From Microbacterium sp. ET2 (GTDB lineage: Bacteria; Actinomycetota; Actinomycetes; Actinomycetales; Microbacteriaceae), in assembly GCF_030347395.1 (NCBI RefSeq), contig NZ_CP128170.1, positions 2,790,001-2,854,000 of the forward strand: DNA of 64,000 nt, in the 5' to 3' direction. Positions 30,349 to 39,423 of the stretch are shown here, in pieces. The notes below the pieces were generated by a model. It was not told the DNA's origin, made no database searches, and saw nothing but the letters and a program-made list of their open reading frames with translations. The translations under genes were made by a program, and so were the position numbers. Each line of letters opens with the position of its first letter. Positions within the stretch are counted from its first letter, which is position 1.

Positions 30349-30828
30349 TCAGGGCGCGCAGAGCTCCTGGAACTTCGTCACCGTCACCTGGAACGACTCG
30401 CCGATCTCCGCGGCGTCCTCGACCTGGGTGAGGTCGCCGCTGGCCACGGAGTCCATCACCTCGGCGGTCTGGGTGAACATGTCCTGAAGCTCGGGCAGAA
30501 GGGCGGCGATCTCGTCGTTGGTCACCTGCGAGGCCGCGGAGCCCAGGCTGTCGGCGGCGGCGCGGGCCGCCTCGGCGACGGCGCCGGGATCTTCGGCCGA
30601 GGCCTCCTGGAACTCCGTGGTCGCCTCGGTGATGCTGTCGGAGATGAGCAGGCACGCGTCCTGGGTGGACTGACCGCCGTCACCCGAGGTGTCGGAGGAT
30701 CCGTCGTCGGGGGCGCCCTGCGAGGCCGCCGAATCCCCCGAGGGGGAGGCGGCGGGAGAACCCGTGCATCCGGCAAGGGCCAGGACGGCGAGCAGGCTGA
30801 GGGTGCCTATGGCGGCTGTGGATCGCAT
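30349..30828 (-). CDS. Small hypothetical lipoprotein
   Basis: A 159-residue exported protein: signal peptide with lipobox LAGC at about residues 18-21, a Ser/Gly/Asp-rich linker (about 22-55), then an acidic all-helical domain containing two cysteines near its ends (DACLL and the last ELCAP) that may form a disulfide. Function unknown. AAGGAGG 5 bases before the ATG decides the start. It is divergent from the ROK regulator. Confidence 0.82.
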   Translation of the reverse strand: MRSTAAIGTLSLLAVLALAGCTGSPAASPSGDSAASQGAPDDGSSDTSGDGGQSTQDACLLISDSITEATTEFQEASAEDPGAVAEAARAAADSLGSAASQVTNDEIAALLPELQDMFTQTAEVMDSVASGDLTQVEDAAEIGESFQVTVTKFQELCAP

Positions 30829-30912
30829 GGCGACCTCCTTCGTCGACCTCCACCCTAGGACAGCCCGCGGATCACGAATTCGTAAAGACTCCGAGCAAAT
30901 TCGCCGAATCGC

Positions 30913-30948
30913 TTGCATCCTGCTTAGTTCGTAAGGTGTACTAACAAA
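30913..30948 (+). promoter_or_regulatory. Promoter and ROK-type operator of the amino-sugar operon
   Basis: TTGCAT (30913-30918) and TGTACT (30937-30942), spaced 18 bp, form a likely promoter. TTAGT (30924-30928) and ACTAA (30940-30944) are inverted arms across the spacer and -10. Transcription would begin close to the ATG at 30950, so the mRNA may be leaderless. The reverse complement of 30931-30948 shares TTTGT.A.....CCTTAC with a site before the GH20 gene at 40954-40971. Confidence 0.55.
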
Positions 30949-30949
30949 C

Positions 30950-32134
30950 ATGACCCCGGTCGACACCTCTCGTACGATCCCCGGCGACGCCGCTTCCCCG
31001 GCGCTGGCTCTGCCGCCGCGGGGGCGTCGCCAGACCGCGAAGGTGCTGCCCGAGCAGGCGCGTCGGCACAACCGTTCCCTCGTGCTGCAGACGCTGTTCC
31101 ACGGCGGAGCGATGAGCCGGGCCGACCTGGCCCGGGAGACCCGGCTCACCCGCGTGACCATCTCCGACCTCGTGGCGGAACTGATCGCCGACGGTTTCCT
31201 GGCTGAATTCGGCACCCGCGAGGCCTCCGGTCCCGGCAAGCCGGCGATCCTGGTCGATCTCGACCGCGCAGGTCACCGTATCGTCGGTCTCGATCTCTCA
31301 GGCAGCGAGAGCTTCATCGGTGCCGTGCTCACGCTCGACGGAGAGATCGTCGCCCGGCACGAGGTGCCCGCGCCGGCTGCGGCCGGCGACGTCGTCCACA
31401 CGGCGGTGGCTCTGGCGAGGTCTCTCGTCGCCGATGCCCACGCGCCCGTCCTCGGCGTCGGGGTGGGAACCCCCGGTGTCGTCGACGAGCACGGTGTGAT
31501 CCTCGCAGCGCCGAACTTCGGCTGGGTGGGCTTCGACCTCGAGCGCGCCCTCACCGACGCGCTGCAGCTGCCGGTGCTGGTGGCCAACGACGCCAACGCC
31601 GCCGTCCTCGCCGAGTACACCCTCGGGGGAGCCGCCGACGACGTGATGCTCATCAAGGTCGGTCGCGGTGTCGGTGCGGGGCTCCTCACCGCGGGTAGGC
31701 CCCTCCGGGGCTCGCGCTTCGCCGCGGGCGAGATCGGGCATGTCACGGTCGGCACCGACGGCGGTCCGCAGTGCGCGTGCGGGAAGATCGGATGCCTCGA
31801 GGCGTGGCTCTCGGTTCCCTCGCTCTCCGAGCGCCTCGCCGGAGCACCCGACGACGACGCCGCCCGCGAGGGCGTGCTCCGCGACGCGGGGGAGCGGCTG
31901 GGGATCGCGCTCGCGCCGGTGGTCGCCACCCTCGATCTGTCCGAGATCGTGCTCTCCGGCCCGCCCGAGCTCCTCGACGGACCCCTCGCCGCCGCCACCG
32001 TCGATACGCTCCGCGCCCGCACGCTCGCACCCTTCCACGAGGGGGTGCGCGTCCGGATGACCGCGCACGGCCAGGACATCGTGCTGCGCGGCGCCGCCGT
32101 CATGGTGCTCTCCGGCCAACTCGGGGTCTCATGA
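30950..32134 (+). CDS. ROK-family transcriptional repressor (NagC/Rok7B7-like)
   Basis: A 394-residue regulator with an N-terminal winged helix (about residues 38-95: RSLVLQTLFHGGAMSRADLA, LTRVTISDLVAELI) and a C-terminal sugar-kinase fold with GVGVGTPG, VANDANAAVLAEY and the zinc site CACGKIGCLEAW. The kinase-like phosphate loop is degenerate (LDLSGSES), as in repressors. It heads an ABC importer/kinase/nagB cluster, so N-acetylglucosamine or a chitobiose derivative is the likely inducer. The putative operator lies over its own promoter. Confidence 0.93.
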   Translation: MTPVDTSRTIPGDAASPALALPPRGRRQTAKVLPEQARRHNRSLVLQTLFHGGAMSRADLARETRLTRVTISDLVAELIADGFLAEFGTREASGPGKPAILVDLDRAGHRIVGLDLSGSESFIGAVLTLDGEIVARHEVPAPAAAGDVVHTAVALARSLVADAHAPVLGVGVGTPGVVDEHGVILAAPNFGWVGFDLERALTDALQLPVLVANDANAAVLAEYTLGGAADDVMLIKVGRGVGAGLLTAGRPLRGSRFAAGEIGHVTVGTDGGPQCACGKIGCLEAWLSVPSLSERLAGAPDDDAAREGVLRDAGERLGIALAPVVATLDLSEIVLSGPPELLDGPLAAATVDTLRARTLAPFHEGVRVRMTAHGQDIVLRGAAVMVLSGQLGVS

Positions 32135-32201
32135 CGCCATTCGCTTCCGCTCCCCGCACACCCGGTCGGTCTCTCCGACCCCACCCAGAAGAAGGAACGC
32201 T

Positions 32202-33440
32202 ATGAAGAAGACGCTCGTGAGCGCCGCCCTGCTCGGGGTCGGCGCCGTGGTGCTGGCCGGCTGCGCCGGCGGTACGGGCTCGGCCGGCTCGGACCAGGGC
32301 GCGGAGATCCGCGTGTGGCTGGTCGGCGCCGACACGCCCCAGGAAGCCCGCGACTACCTCGTCGAGACGTTCGAGGAGGACAACCCCGGTTCCACCCTCG
32401 TCATCGAGGAGCAGAGCTGGGAGGGTCTGGTCGACAAGCTCACCACCAGCCTGTCCAGCTCCGACAGTCCTGACATCGTGGAGTTCGGCAACACCCAGGC
32501 GCCCGCTTTCACCTCGGTCGGCGCCCTCCTCGATCTCAGCGACGAATTCGAGTCCCTCGGCGGGGAGGACCTGCTGCCCGGCTTCGTCGAAGCGGGTTCC
32601 TACGACGGGGCGTTCTACGCACCGCCGCTGTACTCCGGCGCCCGCGTGGTGTTCGCCGATCCGGCGCTCGTCGCCGAGGCACCCGCGACCCTCGACGACT
32701 ACATCACCTCGGCCACCGCCCTCGCGGAGGCCAATCCCGGGAAGTCCGGCATCTACTTCGCCGGCCAGGACTGGTACAACGCGCTCCCCTTCATCTGGGA
32801 GAACGGCGGCGAGATCGCCGTCGAGTCCGACGGGGAGTGGGACGCGCAGCTGAGCTCCGACGAGTCGGTCGCCGGCCTCCTGCAGGTGCAGGAGCTGATG
32901 ACGACCGCGTCCGTGGCGCCGAAGGACGGCGACAACGCCGAGCCGTGGACCCCCTACTGCGAGGGGTCGGCGATCCAGTTCTCCGCGCCGAACTGGGCCC
33001 TCGGTCTCGCGAGCGCCTGCGAGACCGAGAACCCGCCCGCCGCGCCGCTCGTCTACGCCCTCCCCGGCATGGACGGAGGACCCGCCCAGGTGTTCGCCGG
33101 CGGCTCGAACATCGGCATCTCGGCGAGGTCGGCGAACCCCGACCTCGCCAAGGAAGCTCTCGCCATCATCCTCAGCGACGAGTTCCAGACGATCTACGGC
33201 GAGAACGGTCTGATCCCCGCCAAGAAATCGCTCGCCTCCACCCTCGGCGACACGCCCGAGGCCGCCGCCTTCGCCGAGGCCGCGAGCAACGCCAAGCTGA
33301 CGCCCGCATCTCCCGACTGGGCCGAGGTCGAAGCATCCCGCGTTCTGGAGGACTTCTTCGTCAAGATCGCCCAGGGCGGTGACGTCGCCGCGCTCGCCGC
33401 CGAGGTGGACACTCAGATCGAGGACATCCTGAACGGCTGA
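32202..33440 (+). CDS. ABC transporter substrate-binding lipoprotein (DasA/NgcE-like)
   Basis: A 412-residue extracytoplasmic binding protein with lipobox LAGC at about residues 18-21. Family-1 features are IRVWLVGADTPQEARDYLVE, PDIVEFGNTQAPAF and FAGGSNIGISARSANPDLAK. Context with a ROK kinase and nagB suggests N-acetylglucosamine or chitobiose as ligand, as in Streptomyces DasABC; ligand specificity is an inference. AGAAGGAA precedes the ATG. A 13-bp stem-loop separates it from the permease genes. Confidence 0.92.
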   Translation: MKKTLVSAALLGVGAVVLAGCAGGTGSAGSDQGAEIRVWLVGADTPQEARDYLVETFEEDNPGSTLVIEEQSWEGLVDKLTTSLSSSDSPDIVEFGNTQAPAFTSVGALLDLSDEFESLGGEDLLPGFVEAGSYDGAFYAPPLYSGARVVFADPALVAEAPATLDDYITSATALAEANPGKSGIYFAGQDWYNALPFIWENGGEIAVESDGEWDAQLSSDESVAGLLQVQELMTTASVAPKDGDNAEPWTPYCEGSAIQFSAPNWALGLASACETENPPAAPLVYALPGMDGGPAQVFAGGSNIGISARSANPDLAKEALAIILSDEFQTIYGENGLIPAKKSLASTLGDTPEAAAFAEAASNAKLTPASPDWAEVEASRVLEDFFVKIAQGGDVAALAAEVDTQIEDILNG

Positions 33441-33456
33441 CCGGCCGCACCACGCT

Positions 33457-33488
33457 CCGGGCCGGCGGTTCTCGCACCGCCGGCCCGG
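33457..33488 (+). other. Intercistronic 13-bp perfect stem-loop
   Basis: CCGGGCCGGCGGT (33457-33469) and ACCGCCGGCCCGG (33476-33488) pair perfectly around a 6-base loop, between the binding-protein and permease genes. Such stems often stabilise the upstream message so that binding protein exceeds permease. A partial terminator is the alternative. Confidence 0.6.
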
Positions 33489-33515
33489 CCCACGACCACA
33501 CTTGGGAGACCCGCC

Positions 33516-34511
33516 ATGTCGACGCTGCACCGCGACGTCAGCCCCGCCGTGAGCGCGGTCGACGGTGAACGCCTCGTCGCCCCCGCACCGCCGCCGAGCC
33601 CCGGCAGACGCCGAGCGCTCCGCTCCGGCACCCTCACTCCGTACGCCCTCCTCACGCCGGCGCTGATCGTCCTCGCCGCCATCACCGGGTGGCCGCTGGT
33701 GCAGCTGGTCATCATGTCGTTCCAGGAGTTCGGTCGGGCGCAGGTCTTCGGCGCCCCGCCGGAGTTCATCGGCCTGGCCAACTACGTCGGCATCCTCACC
33801 GATCCGCAGTTCTGGCAGGTGCTCGCCCGTTCGCTGCTCTTCGCGGCGGTCTGCGTCGTCGCCACGATGATGCTCGGCATCCTCATCGCCCTCCTGATGC
33901 GGCGCCTGGGCACCGTCATCCGCACCCTCGTCTCGATCGGACTGCTGCTGGCCTGGGCCATGCCGCCGCTGTCGGCGACGATCGTCTGGGGCTGGATCTT
34001 CGACACCCAGTACGGCGTGCTGAATCAGGTGCTCTCCCAGGTGTTCGGCCTGGAGCAGTTCGTCGGGCACTCCTGGCTCATCGAACCGCTCAGCTTCTTC
34101 TTCGTCGCGACGATCATCATCGTGTGGGGTGCGATCCCGTTCGTCGCCTTCACCGTCTACGCGGGCCTGACCCAGGTTCCCGACGAGGTACTCGAGGCGG
34201 CACAGCTCGACGGGGCGGGAGCGACGAAGCGGTTCTTCCTGGTCATCGTGCCCTTCATCCGCCCGATCCTCGTGGTCGTGACGATCCTGCAGGTGATCTG
34301 GGATCTGCGGGTGTTCACGCAGATCTACGCCCTGCAGTCGATCGGGGGGCTGGCCGAGCAGACCAACACCCTCGGCGTGTACATCTACCGGGTCTCGCTC
34401 GGTGCCGGCGACTTCGGGGTGGGCGGGGCCATCTCGGTCATCGTGGTGCTGCTGCTGGTGGCGCTGTCGATCTTCTACGTCCGCCGGAACCTCCGGGAGG
34501 AGTCGCTGTGA
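33516..34511 (+). CDS. ABC sugar transporter permease (DasB/MalF-type)
   Basis: A 331-residue membrane subunit with an N-terminal tail of about 40 residues and six hydrophobic segments. The EAA loop is EVLEAAQLDGAGATKRFFLV. Other family stretches are TPYALLTPALIVLAAITGWP and MPPLSATIVWGWIFD. GGGAGACC lies upstream of the ATG. It overlaps the second permease by 4 bases (GTGA). The ATPase is not encoded here. Confidence 0.93.
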   Translation: MSTLHRDVSPAVSAVDGERLVAPAPPPSPGRRRALRSGTLTPYALLTPALIVLAAITGWPLVQLVIMSFQEFGRAQVFGAPPEFIGLANYVGILTDPQFWQVLARSLLFAAVCVVATMMLGILIALLMRRLGTVIRTLVSIGLLLAWAMPPLSATIVWGWIFDTQYGVLNQVLSQVFGLEQFVGHSWLIEPLSFFFVATIIIVWGAIPFVAFTVYAGLTQVPDEVLEAAQLDGAGATKRFFLVIVPFIRPILVVVTILQVIWDLRVFTQIYALQSIGGLAEQTNTLGVYIYRVSLGAGDFGVGGAISVIVVLLLVALSIFYVRRNLREESL

Positions 34512-35389
34512 CCACGCTCGCCCCCTCCCGGAACCCGATGTCTCCGCGCATCCGCCGCCGCGTCGCGTCCGTCCTCGCCGCCGTCGCGGGTCTCATCGTC
34601 TTCGCATGCTCGGTGTTCCCGGTGTACTGGATGGTCAACACCTCGCTGCAGCCGAACGGCCAGGTGCGCGGCAGCGCCCTGCGGCTGTGGCCCGAGAACG
34701 CCACCCTGGAGAACTACCTCGGGGTGATCTTCGACCACGATCGCGCGCCGTTCCTCACGGCGCTCGGCAACTCCCTCGCCGTGACCCTGCTCACGGTGGC
34801 GGTCTCGCTCGTCTTCGCCTTCCTCGCCGCGCTCGCCGTCACCCGGTTCCGGTTCCGCAGCCGCGCGGCGTTCATCGTGACGATCCTCATCATCCAGATG
34901 ATCCCCGCCGAGGCCCTCATCGTCTCGGTGTTCCGCCTCATCGACGGCTGGCAGCTGCTCAACACCGTGATCGGGCTCACCGCCGTCTACCTCGCCACCG
35001 TCCTGCCCTTCACGATCTGGACCCTCCGTGGCTTCGTCAACGGGGTGCCGATCGAACTGGAGGAGGCGGCGATGATCGACGGGTTGAGCAGGTCGCAGGC
35101 GTTCTGGCGGGTGACCTTCCCGCTCCTGGCCCCCGGTCTCGTCGCCACCGGCGTCTTCGGGTTCATCCAGGCCTGGAACGAATTCGTCTTCGCGCTCGTG
35201 CTGAACCCTCGCCCCGAGGCCATGACTCTGCCGGTGTGGCTTCGCACCTTCCTCGACCCCAACGGCGGCATCAACTGGGCCGAGCTCATGGCAGGATCGA
35301 CGCTCGTGTCGATCCCCGTCGTGGTGTTCTTCCTCATCGTCCAGAGCCGGATGACCTCGGGGCTGGTGTCCGGGGCGGTGAAGGGCTGA
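34508..35389 (+). CDS. ABC sugar transporter permease (DasC/MalG-type)
   Basis: A 293-residue membrane subunit, partner of the preceding one. Six hydrophobic segments and the EAA loop ELEEAAMIDGLSRSQAFWRV are visible, as are FPVYWMVNTSLQPNG and IQAWNEFVFALVL. The GTG start overlaps the upstream stop, with GGGAGGAG just before it. Its stop shares one base with the kinase start, so the operon is tightly coupled. Confidence 0.93.
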   Translation: MTTLAPSRNPMSPRIRRRVASVLAAVAGLIVFACSVFPVYWMVNTSLQPNGQVRGSALRLWPENATLENYLGVIFDHDRAPFLTALGNSLAVTLLTVAVSLVFAFLAALAVTRFRFRSRAAFIVTILIIQMIPAEALIVSVFRLIDGWQLLNTVIGLTAVYLATVLPFTIWTLRGFVNGVPIELEEAAMIDGLSRSQAFWRVTFPLLAPGLVATGVFGFIQAWNEFVFALVLNPRPEAMTLPVWLRTFLDPNGGINWAELMAGSTLVSIPVVVFFLIVQSRMTSGLVSGAVKG

Positions 35390-36348
35390 TGCGGGTCGGA
35401 CTCGACGTCGGCGGTACGAAGACCGAGGCGGTCGCGCTCGATGAGGCGGGGGGCGTCGTCGCACGGGTGCGCCGCGCCACCGCGTTCGGCCCCGACGGCG
35501 TGATCGCCTCGATCCACGCGGCGGTCGAGGAGGTGAGCGCACAGGCGGGTGGGCCTGCGACATCGGTGGGGATCGGGATGCCGGGGCAGATCGTCCCCGG
35601 GTCGGGGATCATCTCCCACGCGGTCAACCTCGGCGTGCGCTCCCTCGACGTCGCCGCGGTGGTCGGCGCCGCGCTCGGCCTCCCCGTCGACGTCGAGAAC
35701 GACGTCAAGGCCGCCACGCTCGGCGCGGCTGTGCTCCGCGGGCCCGTGGATCCGGCCGCCTCCGGCACTGCGGAGCCGGGCCTGGCCTACCTCAACCTCG
35801 GCACGGGGGTGGCCGCGGGGCTCGTCACCGGCGGCGCACTCTGGCGGGGGTCCCGCGGCGCGGCCGGGGAGATCGGTCACCTGAGCGTCGACCCTGCCGG
35901 TCCCCGGTGCCGCTGTGGTCAGCGCGGGTGCATCGAGGCGCTCGCCGGCGGACGCGCCATCGCCGAACGGTGGGCGAGGCCGGGGGTCCTCCCCGTCGCC
36001 GACGTCTTCGACTGCGCCGACGGAACAGACGCCGACGGTCCTGTCGGTGCGCGGGCCCGCGAGCTCCGCGACGACCTGGTGCGCGGGGTCGCGGCGGCGG
36101 TGCGGGTACTCGTCCTCACCGCCGACGTGGACGTCGTCGTGCTCGGCGGCGGTCTCACCGCCCTCGGTGACCGGCTCGTCACGCCGGTGCGGGCGGCGCT
36201 GCGGCGAAGCGGCGAGACCTCGCCGTTCCTGCGGTCGCTGCACCTGGACGAGCGCATCGAGCTCCTCCCGACCGGATCACCGGCCGCGGCGCTCGGAGCC
36301 GCCCTCCTCGGCGCAGAGCGGGGCGAGGAGGTGCTGACCGTTGGCTGA
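35389..36348 (+). CDS. ROK-family sugar kinase (N-acetylglucosamine/glucose kinase type)
   Basis: A 319-residue cytoplasmic kinase. Unlike the ROK repressor it has an intact phosphate loop, LDVGGTKTEAVAL (residues 5-17), and no helix-turn-helix. The conserved VENDVKAATLGA contains the catalytic Asp; NLGTGVAAGLV follows. The zinc site is CRCGQRGCIEAL. Between an amino-sugar importer and nagB, it is probably an N-acetylglucosamine kinase. A nagA deacetylase, needed between kinase and NagB, is not in this cluster. Confidence 0.9.
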   Translation: MRVGLDVGGTKTEAVALDEAGGVVARVRRATAFGPDGVIASIHAAVEEVSAQAGGPATSVGIGMPGQIVPGSGIISHAVNLGVRSLDVAAVVGAALGLPVDVENDVKAATLGAAVLRGPVDPAASGTAEPGLAYLNLGTGVAAGLVTGGALWRGSRGAAGEIGHLSVDPAGPRCRCGQRGCIEALAGGRAIAERWARPGVLPVADVFDCADGTDADGPVGARARELRDDLVRGVAAAVRVLVLTADVDVVVLGGGLTALGDRLVTPVRAALRRSGETSPFLRSLHLDERIELLPTGSPAAALGAALLGAERGEEVLTVG

Positions 36349-37120
36349 GATCGTCATCGTCGACAGCGCCGACGCCGCCGGCGCCCTCGTCGCGGCGGAG
36401 ATCGTCCGCCTCATCGGTGAGAATCCGCGAGCCGTGCTCGGCCTCGCCACCGGGTCGACACCGCTCCCGGTCTACCGCGCGCTCCGGCAGCAGACGACGG
36501 GGGTCGACCTCTCCGGCGTCCGCGGCTTCGCCCTCGACGAGTACGTCGGGATCGCACCCGACCATCCCGAGAGCTACGCCTCGGTCATCCGTCGCGAGGT
36601 CGTCGAACCGCTCGGTCTCGACCCGGCGCTGGTCCACGTGCCCGACGGCGATCCCCAGCGGATCGCCGTGTCGGGAGAGGAGTACGAGCAGGCGATCGAC
36701 GCCGCCGGCGGCGTCGACCTCCAGATCCTCGGGATCGGCACCGACGGCCACCTCGGGTTCAACGAACCCGGGTCTTCCTTCGCATCGCGGACCCGGGTGA
36801 AGACGCTCACCGCCCAGACCCGCCGCGACAACGCCCGTTTCTTCCCGAGCCTCGACGACGTCCCCCGGCACTGCATCACCCAGGGCCTCGGAACGATTCT
36901 CCGCGCCCGGCACCTCGTGCTGCTCGCGTTCGGTGTGGGCAAGTCCGCGGCCGTCGCGGGAGCCGTGGAGGGCCCGCTCACCGCGTCGCTTCCGGCGTCG
37001 GCGATCCAGCTGCATCCGCACGCCACCGTCGTCGTCGACGAGGGGGCGGCCTCGCAGCTGCGGCTGGCGGACTACTACCGCTACGCCTGGGAGAACAAGC
37101 CCGACGGTCAGGGCCTGTAG
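36341..37120 (+). CDS. nagB: Glucosamine-6-phosphate deaminase
   Basis: Converts glucosamine-6-phosphate to fructose-6-phosphate and ammonia. 259 residues. Active-site residues are Asp66 (in LDEYVG), Asp135, His137 and Glu142 (in GTDGHLGFNEPG), each 6 below E. coli numbering. The phosphate site LATGSTPLPVY is present. The start is TTG at 36341, overlapping the kinase by 8 bases, with GAGGAGG about 8 bases upstream. The 3' end overlaps the convergent Nudix gene by 13 bases. Confidence 0.96.
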   Translation: MAEIVIVDSADAAGALVAAEIVRLIGENPRAVLGLATGSTPLPVYRALRQQTTGVDLSGVRGFALDEYVGIAPDHPESYASVIRREVVEPLGLDPALVHVPDGDPQRIAVSGEEYEQAIDAAGGVDLQILGIGTDGHLGFNEPGSSFASRTRVKTLTAQTRRDNARFFPSLDDVPRHCITQGLGTILRARHLVLLAFGVGKSAAVAGAVEGPLTASLPASAIQLHPHATVVVDEGAASQLRLADYYRYAWENKPDGQGL

Positions 37121-37521
37121 TCCGCGCCCCACACGAGCGGCAGCAGCACGACGCAGAGGGGAGCGAGCGGTGTGGTCGCGGCATCCTCGGGAGTGATCCA
37201 CCGGGCCTCGGCGATCTCGGCCCGGGGCGTCGGGCCGGCCGGATCGATCTGGAGTCCGAACGCGTCGGCGACGACGTCGTGGCCCGGTTCGTTGGCCGCG
37301 GCGGTGCGGAAGACGCCGAGCGGATGCAGCGACGCGGCCGCGACCGAGAGGCCGAGTTCCTCGTGGAGCTCGCGAACGAGCGTCTCTGCGGGGTTCTCGC
37401 CGGGTTCGGGTTTGCCGCCGGGGTTCATGAACAGCCGCGTGCCGGACTTGCGCACCAGGAGCGCGCGTCCCGCGGCATCCGTCACCAGCCCCGCGCTCAC
37501 GCGGATCTCGTGCGGGTTCAC
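37108..37521 (-). CDS. Nudix hydrolase
   Basis: A 137-residue diphosphohydrolase. The Nudix box spans residues about 35-57 with all key residues (GGKPEPGE, then RELHEELGL). The C-terminal part has EARWITPEDA. The substrate is unknown, probably a nucleoside diphosphate derivative. GTG 37521 overlaps the FAD-oxidase stop by 4 bases (GTGA), which decides the start. It is the last gene of a three-gene operon with the YrdB-like and FAD-oxidase genes. Confidence 0.9.
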   Translation of the reverse strand: MNPHEIRVSAGLVTDAAGRALLVRKSGTRLFMNPGGKPEPGENPAETLVRELHEELGLSVAAASLHPLGVFRTAAANEPGHDVVADAFGLQIDPAGPTPRAEIAEARWITPEDAATTPLAPLCVVLLPLVWGADYRP

Positions 37522-38891
37522 ACGAACACTTTGCCGGGGTTGAGGATCCCCTGCGGGTCGAAGACGCGGGCGATCTCGCGCTGGAGCCGCCACTGGTCGT
37601 CGCCGAGCTCATCGGCGAGCCAGCGGCGCTTCAGCACGCCGACGCCGTGTTCACCGGTGAGCGTGCCGCCGAGCCGGAGCGCGGCGCGGAACAGCTCGTC
37701 GGCGGCTGCCCACACCTCGGCGGGAACCTCATCGGACCCGGCATAGACGAAGTTCGGATGGAGGTTCCCGTCGCCGGCGTGGGCAACGGTGGGGATGGCC
37801 ATGCCGTACTCCCTCTCGATGCGCGCGATCTCGTCGAACATCGCCGGGAGGGCGCTGCGCGGTACCGAGACATCCTCGATGAGGGTGGTGCCGAGGCTCT
37901 CCATCGCCGGATGCATCGACCGGCGGATCGCCAGCAGCCGCTCACCCTCGTCGGGGTCGTGCGAGAGCACGACGGTTCCGCCCGCCGCGCGGAGGATCGC
38001 CGCGATCTGCTCGGCCTCGGCGCGCGCGGCGACGCCGTCGGTCTGGATGGTCAGCTGCGAGGCGCCGGGGGTCGGGAGGGGGAGGTCGAGGAGGGCGTGG
38101 ACGGCCGCGAGGGATGCGGCATCCATCAGCTCCATGATCGCGGGCTGGATGCCCGCCGCGGTCACTGCCGCGGAACCGCCGGCGGCCGCGCGGACGGTGG
38201 GGAACGTCGCCGCGATCGTGCAGACCTCACCGGCGGTGAGGCGCCGGAGCTTCAGGGTGGCACCCACGATCACGCCGAGGGTGCCCTCCGAGCCGATGAG
38301 GAGCGAGGTGAGGTCGAGGCCCGTGACTCCTTTGACGGTGCGGTGCCCGAGGGAGATCAGACGTCCGTCGGCGAGGACGACGTCGAGCCCGAGCACCGCG
38401 TCACGGACGACGCCGTACTTCGCGCACAGGAGGCCGCCGGCGCCGGTGGCGATGTTGCCGCCGACGGTCGAGATCGCCCGGCTCGCCGGATCGGGAGCCC
38501 ACCACAGGCCGTGCGGGGCGAGGGTCGCGTTCAGATCGGCGTTGAGGATGCCGGGTTCGACGACCGCGATCAGGTCATCGGCGCGCACCTCGAGAACGCG
38601 GTCCATTCTGCGGACCGAGAGGGCGATCTCACCCTCGCCGGCGTTCGCGCCGCCGGCGAGGCCCGTGCGGGCCCCCTGGGTGACGACGGGTGTCGACGTC
38701 CGGCTCGCGATGCGAAGGGTGGTCTGCACGTCGGCGACGTCGTGCGCGTGGACGACGGCGAGGGGCAGGCCCGTGGCGGCGTGGCCGGATTTGTCGGCGC
38801 GCGATGCTTCGCGGGCGGCATCGGAGATGTCCACGCGATCGCCGAGCGCCGCGCGGAGCGCGTCGAGCGCGGCGCCGGCATCAGGGGTCAC
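37518..38891 (-). CDS. FAD-linked oxidase (GlcD / D-2-hydroxyacid dehydrogenase type)
   Basis: A 457-residue flavoprotein that oxidises D-lactate, glycolate or D-2-hydroxyglutarate-like substrates. The PCMH-type FAD domain has VVTQGARTGLAGGANAGEGE, TVGGNIATGAGGLLCAKYGV and TGLDLTSLLIGSEGTLGV. The C-terminal domain has HAGDGNLHPN and GTLTGEHGVGVLKRRWL (metal and substrate residues). The GTG start overlaps the upstream stop by 4 bases. Which 2-hydroxyacid it uses is not clear. Confidence 0.92.
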   Translation of the reverse strand: MTPDAGAALDALRAALGDRVDISDAAREASRADKSGHAATGLPLAVVHAHDVADVQTTLRIASRTSTPVVTQGARTGLAGGANAGEGEIALSVRRMDRVLEVRADDLIAVVEPGILNADLNATLAPHGLWWAPDPASRAISTVGGNIATGAGGLLCAKYGVVRDAVLGLDVVLADGRLISLGHRTVKGVTGLDLTSLLIGSEGTLGVIVGATLKLRRLTAGEVCTIAATFPTVRAAAGGSAAVTAAGIQPAIMELMDAASLAAVHALLDLPLPTPGASQLTIQTDGVAARAEAEQIAAILRAAGGTVVLSHDPDEGERLLAIRRSMHPAMESLGTTLIEDVSVPRSALPAMFDEIARIEREYGMAIPTVAHAGDGNLHPNFVYAGSDEVPAEVWAAADELFRAALRLGGTLTGEHGVGVLKRRWLADELGDDQWRLQREIARVFDPQGILNPGKVFV

Positions 38892-39355
38892 GACGACAGC
38901 TGCCCCCGGCCGGCGAACACCCCGGCGGTGACGGCGATCACGCCGAAGACGATGCCGACCCAGACGGCGCCGAGGTCCCACCAGGCGAGGACGGCCGCGG
39001 CGTAGACGAGCAGCTCGACGAGGGCCCGGACGAACGGGTGCACCGCGAACACCGCCCGGGGAGAGACGAACAGCGCCCAGATGAGGATCGCCGTCACCGG
39101 GGCGCCGATGCCCGCGACGATGTTCCAGGGGAGAGGCCAGGCGAGGAAACCCCAGAAGGCCAGGGAGACGAACGCGAACAGCTCGCAGACGAACGCGAGG
39201 ATGTCGATTCCCGACAGCGGTGCACGGGTGCCGGCGGGGCGCCCCTCGGCAGGGGCATGCGGCTGCTGCGGCGCGACGTTCGGCGTCTGCGCGGCGGTCG
39301 GTTCGGGGGTGCGCCCAGCGTCCTTCCGCGGCGCCTGGGTGGGCTCTTCGGGCAT
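38888..39355 (-). CDS. YrdB-family (DUF2568) small membrane protein
   Basis: A 155-residue protein: a polar Pro/Ala-rich N-terminus of about 45 residues followed by four hydrophobic helices (from LSGIDILAFVCELFAFVSLA, about 47 onward). The DUF2568 pattern of ELFAFVSLAFWG and WALFVSPRAVF is visible. Function unknown. It is the first gene of the YrdB-FAD oxidase-Nudix operon and overlaps the oxidase by 4 bases. Confidence 0.82.
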   Translation of the reverse strand: MPEEPTQAPRKDAGRTPEPTAAQTPNVAPQQPHAPAEGRPAGTRAPLSGIDILAFVCELFAFVSLAFWGFLAWPLPWNIVAGIGAPVTAILIWALFVSPRAVFAVHPFVRALVELLVYAAAVLAWWDLGAVWVGIVFGVIAVTAGVFAGRGQLSS

Positions 39356-39423
39356 TTCCCCAGTCTAGGCGCGGGGGTGCGCCCCGAACCCGGGATGCGC
39401 GGGGTGGGCTGCGGCGACGGCGC

